A stretch of 64,000 nt of DNA from Sinotaia quadrata (Eukaryota; Mollusca; Gastropoda; Architaenioglossa; Viviparidae). Position numbers and translations under genes: made by a program. The notes beneath the pieces were generated by a model. It made no database searches. It saw only the letters and a program-made list of their open reading frames with translations, and was not told the origin of the DNA. The stretch is from positions 88,789,058-88,853,057 of the forward strand of contig CM054178.1 of assembly GCA_028829895.1 (NCBI GenBank), given 5' to 3'. Below are positions 59,229-64,000 of the stretch, one piece after another; within the stretch, counting starts at the first letter, position 1; each line of letters begins with the position of its first letter.

Positions 59229-59624
59229 ATGGAATACAGCAATAGGAGATGGGCAAAAACTGGTATGGAATACAACAATAGGAGATGGGCAAAAACTGGT
59301 ATGGAATACAGGAGTATGAGATGGGCAAAAACTGGTATGGAATACAGCAATAGGAGATGGGCAAAAACTGGTATGGAATACAGCAATAGGAGATGGGCAA
59401 AAACTGGTATGGAATACAGCAATAGGAGATGGGCAAAAACTGGTATGGAATACAGCAATAGGAGATGGGCAAAAACTGGTATGGAATACAGCAATAGGAG
59501 ATGGGCAAAAACTGGTATGGAATACAGCAATAGGAGATGGGCAAAAACTGGTATGGAATACAGCAATAGGAGATGGGCAAAAACTGGTATGGAAATCAGC
59601 AATAGGAGATGGGCAGTCGGGTGA
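59217..59624 (+). other. Repeat-derived ORF, 12-residue repeat
   Basis: After four residues, eleven copies of MEYSNRRWAKTG or near variants (MEYNNRRWAKTG, MEYRSMRWAKTG) run to the stop at 59622. The minus strand is also open for 133 codons, giving a hydrophobic IPVFAHLLLLYS repeat. Both follow directly from a 36-bp unit with no stop, so coding is not shown. Confidence 0.2.
59229..59624. repeat. Minisatellite, 36-bp unit, 11 copies
   Basis: The unit is ATGGAATACAGCAATAGGAG, ATGGGCAAAAACTGGT. Copies are nearly identical; the third has AGGAGTATGAG and the last GAAATCAGC. Confidence 0.98.
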
Positions 59625-60003
59625 GCGGCAGGACCAAACTATCCGTGCTAACTTTTGATTGACGATTGGTCGGCATGTTGAAGTGAAATATCCAGGGATA
59701 CACTCGGTACTAAATACTAAATAATATTTAGCCTACCATAACACTTGGTCTTTGAGAACTTACAAATTTAACTTGAAATCTCTCTAAAGCATCATGATTA
59801 GACCACACTTAGGTAAGTGCTTGGGTGATATAAAAGTGAGAATTGCACTTAGAATTACTTGTGAATTATAAGATTTACAATTAGAATAAGGTAAAGTTAA
59901 ATTCTTATTTTTCTAGCAGTTAAATTCAGGATTTTCATTATGTGGTTGTGTATGAATGAAGGCTAATACTATTTTTATCCAGACTGGTTGACAGAATGGG
60001 AAT
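59625..60003. other. Unique sequence, nothing recognised
   Basis: AT-rich without visible structure. Confidence 0.6.
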
Positions 60004-60053
<50 letters not shown>

Positions 60054-60063
60054 AAGAGAGAGA
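60004..60063. repeat. (GA)n microsatellite
   Basis: About 22 GA repeats with AAAGAAAGA interruptions at the right end. Confidence 0.97.
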
Positions 60064-60334
60064 ATGAACATACATTAGCTTCATGCACTCAGACAGAGAG
60101 AGAAACACACAGAGATAAATATTAATATATGTTATCTTCATTCGCTTATAGAGAGAGTGGTATTAATAATGTTAGCTTCTTGCACTTATATATATATTAA
60201 TGTATGTTAGCTTCACACGCTCCCGTGACATTCCACATTTTGTATTTACACTCTGTGATTAAATTTCTATTTGCGACTATCGAATTTATAGACATCTTTT
60301 TTAATTCAATGGATTGATTCCAAGCTGCATCTTG

Positions 60335-60683
60335 TTAGTCGAACAGCTACTAGGTTGTCCAGGATCATTAGAGACTGCTCGTTCAACAGCTACTAGGCTC
60401 TCCCAGGATCATTAGAGACTGCTCGTACAACAGCTACTAGGCTGTCCCAGGATCTGGAGATTGCTAGTTCAACAGCTACATGGCTGTGCCAGGATCTGGA
60501 GAGATTGCTAGTTCAACAGCAACAAGGCTGTCCCAGGATCTGGAGAGATTGCTAGTTGAACAGCAATACGGCAGTCCAGGATCAGTAGAGACTGCTAGCT
60601 CATAAGCTACAAGGTTGTCCAGGATCAGCAGAGATTGCTAGTTCAACAGCTATAGCCTTGTGGCTATCCTGGATCTTATAGAG
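60335..60683. repeat. Degenerate minisatellite, about 44-bp unit, 8 copies
   Basis: The unit is CAACAGCTACTAGGCTGTCC, CAGGATCATTAGAGACTGCT, CGTT. Later copies have CAGGATCTGGAGAGATTGCT and more indels. Confidence 0.93.
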
Positions 60684-61695
60684 AATCAAATGGTCGCAGA
60701 ATATTTTTGACTAATATTTTTTTCTGTCTAAGAAGAACGGCTGTGGTCATGGTAATGAGAACGGGAAGAAATGTGGTTGTGTTTTGTTTTTAATAAACTG
60801 AGGTATTGTAAGATGTAGTTGAGTTTGAAAAAAAAGGAAAGAGAAAGAAATTTTGTTGTAAAGTTTATATAGCGTATCAACTTACTTTGAAAGACGTCAA
60901 AGAGTTCTGTGTTAATATAAGAACTGTGTTATGTACTTTTATAATGAAGAATTATAACTTTAAGAGGGAGGGAAAACAAGAAGACTTATGAACGTTTCGT
61001 GAAGCATAATTATATTACATTTTCACTTGAAAGCTTCACTAGGTATATGTATGTGAACATTAAGCAAATTAATGAGAGTGGGTTTTACTGAGAGAAGTAA
61101 TCTCAATCACTGCACCTGAGGGAGAATCAGATTCGCGCTAATATACAATTAATATTACATTTTGTACACGTCACAGTCATAAAATCAAAGTACGCATACA
61201 GTGCCACTCAAACGCCGCCTAATTAGTAAATTATATGTTATATTTATCTTATGTGTTAATGTGTGCTTGCATATGTATGCAAGTGTGTGTGTGTGTGTGT
61301 GTGTGCGCTTGTGTGTGTCTGTGTGCCTGCCAGTCATATCAATAATGATCGCACGTTTAAAAGGACTGGCTGCTATTACCAAATGTCGCAATGAATACGC
61401 CTTTAATAAAGAACACATATCAACTATTTATGATAACATTTTACCTAGTCTCAGCTCACCAGTGCTGTGACATGACGCTGGAGGGCGTTATTTTATTAAT
61501 TAATTATTATATCAATCAAATTTCCAACGTGGCTGTCCACACGTCTCACCATGCATTCAGCTGTTGTCATACGACTTTCCAGCACCCTTGAATAATATCA
61601 ATTGGCCATATGAACTCCATCATTTCCCGACAAATGAGACAATACGCAGAAGTAATATCTGAACAAATCTCTACACAGTATCGACTATAGTTCTA
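60684..61695. other. Unique sequence with a short (GT)n
   Basis: A short GT tract lies at 61284-61304. Nothing else is recognised. Confidence 0.6.
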
Positions 61696-62169
61696 TTGAT
61701 CCAGCTAAATTACTGTAGTAAGGACTGGAATGTGGTTTGTTGTGTCTGGTTTCTTAATGTCAATTCTTCAATTCACACGTCAATTATTGTGAAATATCTG
61801 ATGTCACGACTGAGCATATATATTTTGATGGACTGTGCAGTTTTATTATACAGGACTAGCTTTCGCCTGGGCTTCCCTCACGTACATGGCAGTCTTCAGA
61901 ATATGTTGATTAAAGAAAACACATTTCATAGTATGATTTTATTTAATAGCCAGGTAAGAGCCATAATACATCATGCCCCAAAATTTAAAGATAGAGAGAA
62001 AGAAGAGAATGGAAGAAGTGGTAGATTAAATAAAAACGAAAATAGGGGATGTGATAGTGGGAAATACATGATCAAAATAAGATCGGAAAGTGAAAGAGAT
62101 AAAAGAGACAGAGATAGAGAAAGATACAGTTATAGAAAGAAAGACATGAATTGCAAAAATAAGAGCTAA
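61696..62169 (+). CDS. Unrecognised 157-residue ORF, weak support
   Basis: This is the longest ORF here that is not repeat-derived apart from the 9-kb region. The N-terminal two-thirds look mixed and Cys/Ile-rich. From about residue 98 it is highly charged, with EREKEENG-like and SESERDKRDRDRERYSYRKK runs that come from a purine-rich GAGA/AAAGA patch. I see no domain. It overlaps another open frame on the minus strand (62026-62442), so at most one can be real. Confidence 0.15.
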   Translation: MIQLNYCSKDWNVVCCVWFLNVNSSIHTSIIVKYLMSRLSIYILMDCAVLLYRTSFRLGFPHVHGSLQNMLIKENTFHSMILFNSQVRAIIHHAPKFKDREKEENGRSGRLNKNENRGCDSGKYMIKIRSESERDKRDRDRERYSYRKKDMNCKNKS

Positions 62170-62442
62170 CCACACTGGATAATGCAACCCATCAAAATTC
62201 CAAAAACAGGATTTACTACAGTCTAAATTATAATTTACAGAATGAAATGCATTCTGAGTAAAACACGAATCGTCTTGGACGGAGGTAAGGGCATTATCCA
62301 AGGCTTGCGCACTTTTAATATAACAGTTTAGTAGTTTTAAAGCTGCTGGAGGGAGACCTGCACGCTTGAACTTTATTTTTAATGGATATTTTGCAGTTTT
62401 ATGGCTACTTATGAGATAATGTGAATTTATATAGCCTATCAT
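62026..62442 (-). CDS. Unrecognised 138-residue ORF, weak support
   Basis: The ORF begins MIGYINSHYLISSHKTAKYP and carries KFKRAGLPPAALKLLNCYIK near residues 24-43 and QALDNALTSVQDDSCFTQNA near 46-65, which look coding-like. The C-terminal third is Phe/Ile/Ser-rich, being the complement of a purine-rich patch. The region 62200-62420 is the more convincing part and could be an exon on the minus strand. Confidence 0.2.
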   Translation of the reverse strand: MIGYINSHYLISSHKTAKYPLKIKFKRAGLPPAALKLLNCYIKSAQALDNALTSVQDDSCFTQNAFHSVNYNLDCSKSCFWNFDGLHYPVWLALIFAIHVFLSITVSFSISVSFISFTFRSYFDHVFPTITSPIFVFI

Positions 62443-62710
62443 GATTCTAGAGAACTAAGGTATACAAAAGAAAACGCCTGATCAAAATCTAATGAGTACG
62501 TTTTTACTTAAGCCCGCACAAACTCTCCCCCCACCCCAAAATCATTTTTATTATATGCATAGATGTTGTCTGGCGTGCAGGGTCCATACTTTGTGACTGC
62601 ATAGAGCAAGGTTAGTAGGTACTTTAATGTCCTGACTTGTTCCTATGGCCATGAACAGAAACATCAGTCATTCACAACGTTATTCATATCAACAACTACG
62701 TGTAGCTGGT

Positions 62711-62822
62711 ACTGAACTGTTGGTGACGTCCTGGCTATTCATATGGTACATTTATTGTGTATGGGACTGAACTGTTGATGACGTCCTGGCTATTCAGTTG
62801 GTCCATTTATTGTGTATGGGAC
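62711..62822. repeat. Tandem duplication, 60-bp unit, 2 copies
   Basis: ACTGAACTGTTGGTGACGTC, CTGGCTATTC, GTACATTTATTGTGTATGGG is followed by a second copy with few changes. Confidence 0.95.
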
Positions 62823-63065
62823 CGAAATCGCGACAGTGAATTTATTTTGTCGATATGTTTGTCATGCATAACATTTGTTTGGACGTATTACATTTTTATG
62901 TTAGTTAGACCTTGCTTTAAACCGAATCTATAGATTGACCATGGGTTGGAGCGGGGGAGGGGTAGGGGGAGGACGCAAGCAGAATGTTTAACTAGATGAA
63001 TGCAAATTTGCTAACGAAAAACATTTGGGTAAAATGACGTTTTCCTACCTGATAAAGCAATTTAC
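62823..63065. other. Unique sequence, nothing recognised
   Basis: A G-rich patch (GGGGGAGGGGTAGGGGGAGG) lies at 62954-62973. Confidence 0.7.
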
Positions 63066-63134
63066 ACAGATGATAATGATGATACTGATCATCATCACCA
63101 TCATCATCATCGATGTCGTCATTATCATAATCGA
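63066..63134. repeat. Strand-switched GAT/ATC triplet repeats
   Basis: GATGATAATGATGATACTG is followed directly by ATCATCATCACCATCATCAT, so GAT repeats on one side face ATC repeats on the other, an inverted arrangement able to pair with itself. Confidence 0.85.
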
Positions 63135-63708
63135 TATTAACAAGATTGTAGTCATGTACTCGTAATTGCAGCAGGCGTTTTATCATGCATTGGGCTGCTG
63201 CTTTGCATATTAAATTTTAATTTTTTTAATTAAATTTTTCTATAAATTAATTGAGGTGAATAAAAATAATTAATTAAACGAGGTCATCCCCAACTCAAAC
63301 AGAATTATATCGTAGGAGTTTAGCGAATATGCAACAATTAAAAACAAGGAGTTAATTGAGTGAAGTCGAACTAGCTCTGCTCTGACCAGGCGCGTACCAA
63401 CCACTCGACCGTAATTGGGTCATCGTCTATTTAGTGAAATCAACTTGTTGTAGGTAGCCTTGATATTAAGCTTAATAAAGAAATCTATTTAATGACGGGA
63501 CTAATCGACCAAGTGTTTGTGTTTTGTATATGTGCATAATAATGACTGGTCGATTGGGCACGTGATTAAGTAGGTCTTTCCTGTAAACTAAATATTAATT
63601 ACTGACCTCCAGCAGTTGATTTAATATAAATAGGAGAAAGGTGCCTTCAGGGGTGTGTGGATGGCACGGGCTTAGTCAAGGGAAGGTACTAGACAGTGGT
63701 CTACTTGA
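63135..63708. other. Unique AT-rich sequence, nothing recognised
   Basis: 63205-63275 is very AT-rich. No coding sequence or element ends are seen. Confidence 0.6.
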
Positions 63709-63921
63709 AGTTAAAGACAGGGAAGGTGAAGTCTTTTGACTAGTTTTTTGTCAGTCCGGACCTGTAGTCCTAACGAATTAAGTTAAAGACAAGGAAGGTG
63801 AAGTCTTTTGACTAGTTTCCGTCAATCCGGACCTGTAGTCCTAACGAATTAAGTTAAAGACAGGGAAGGTGCAGTCTTTTGACTAGTTTCCGTCAGTCCG
63901 GACCTGTAGTCCTAACGAATT
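63709..63921. repeat. Minisatellite, 72-bp unit, 3 copies
   Basis: Copies start with AGTTAAAGAC at 63709, 63781 and 63852. The unit has AGGGAAGGTGAAGTCTTTTG, ACTAGTTTCCGTCAGTCCGG and ACCTGTAGTCCTAACGAATT. Confidence 0.97.
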
Positions 63922-64000
63922 AATATAAGGCTGAGAGTGGGTGTGGGCACCAAGTCCCACAGGACAACACCTCACGAAACAGACACGCGGGTTTAGTCTA

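Overview
This looks like AT-rich non-coding DNA from an animal, intergenic or deep-intron. There is no operon structure, no run of conserved coding sequence, and no complete protein-coding gene, tRNA or rRNA gene that I can support. Dense (AC)n, (TATC)n and (GA)n microsatellites, dozens of unrelated minisatellites, and decayed hAT, pogo, mariner and Ty3/Gypsy pieces together suggest an invertebrate, perhaps a gastropod or other mollusc. The clade is a guess from general character, not from a marker gene.

The main content is tandem repeats. I count about 50 separate minisatellite arrays (units roughly 15 to 96 bp, 2 to 15 copies) plus about 20 microsatellite or low-complexity tracts. Nearly every array has its own unrelated unit. 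Most long ORFs are by-products of these arrays. Two arrays, at 55364-55627 (24-bp unit) and 59229-59624 (36-bp unit), have units divisible by three and so give clean repeated peptides on paper.

The rest is mobile-element debris. (1) At 7577-8968 a 1.4-kb element with 14-bp inverted termini sits inside a dispersed repeat whose uninterrupted copy is at 1532-1617; inside it is a Ty3/Gypsy gag fragment on the minus strand. (2) At 31035-31403 is a 369-bp hAT-type deletion derivative with a perfect 8-bp target duplication and the start of a BED-finger transposase. (3) At 32529-32722 is a 194-bp pogo-like MITE with a TA duplication, inserted in the middle of a minisatellite; a broken relative lies at 27267. 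(4) At 49062-49586 is a mariner transposase remnant whose N-terminal helix-turn-helix part is joined to its C-terminal tail, with the catalytic core missing. (5) At 39190-39583 is a frameshifted Ty3/Gypsy gag fragment. (6) At 43057-43675 is a possible tRNA-derived SINE with an internal duplication. (7) A dispersed repeat of about 225 bp occurs at 2003 and again at 25274.

One stretch, 8977-9700, is open on both strands for over 500 bases and I do not recognise it; it is the best place to look for an unannotated exon or unknown element. I found no evidence for a new multi-gene system. The unusual features are the tandem-repeat density and the nested insertions.
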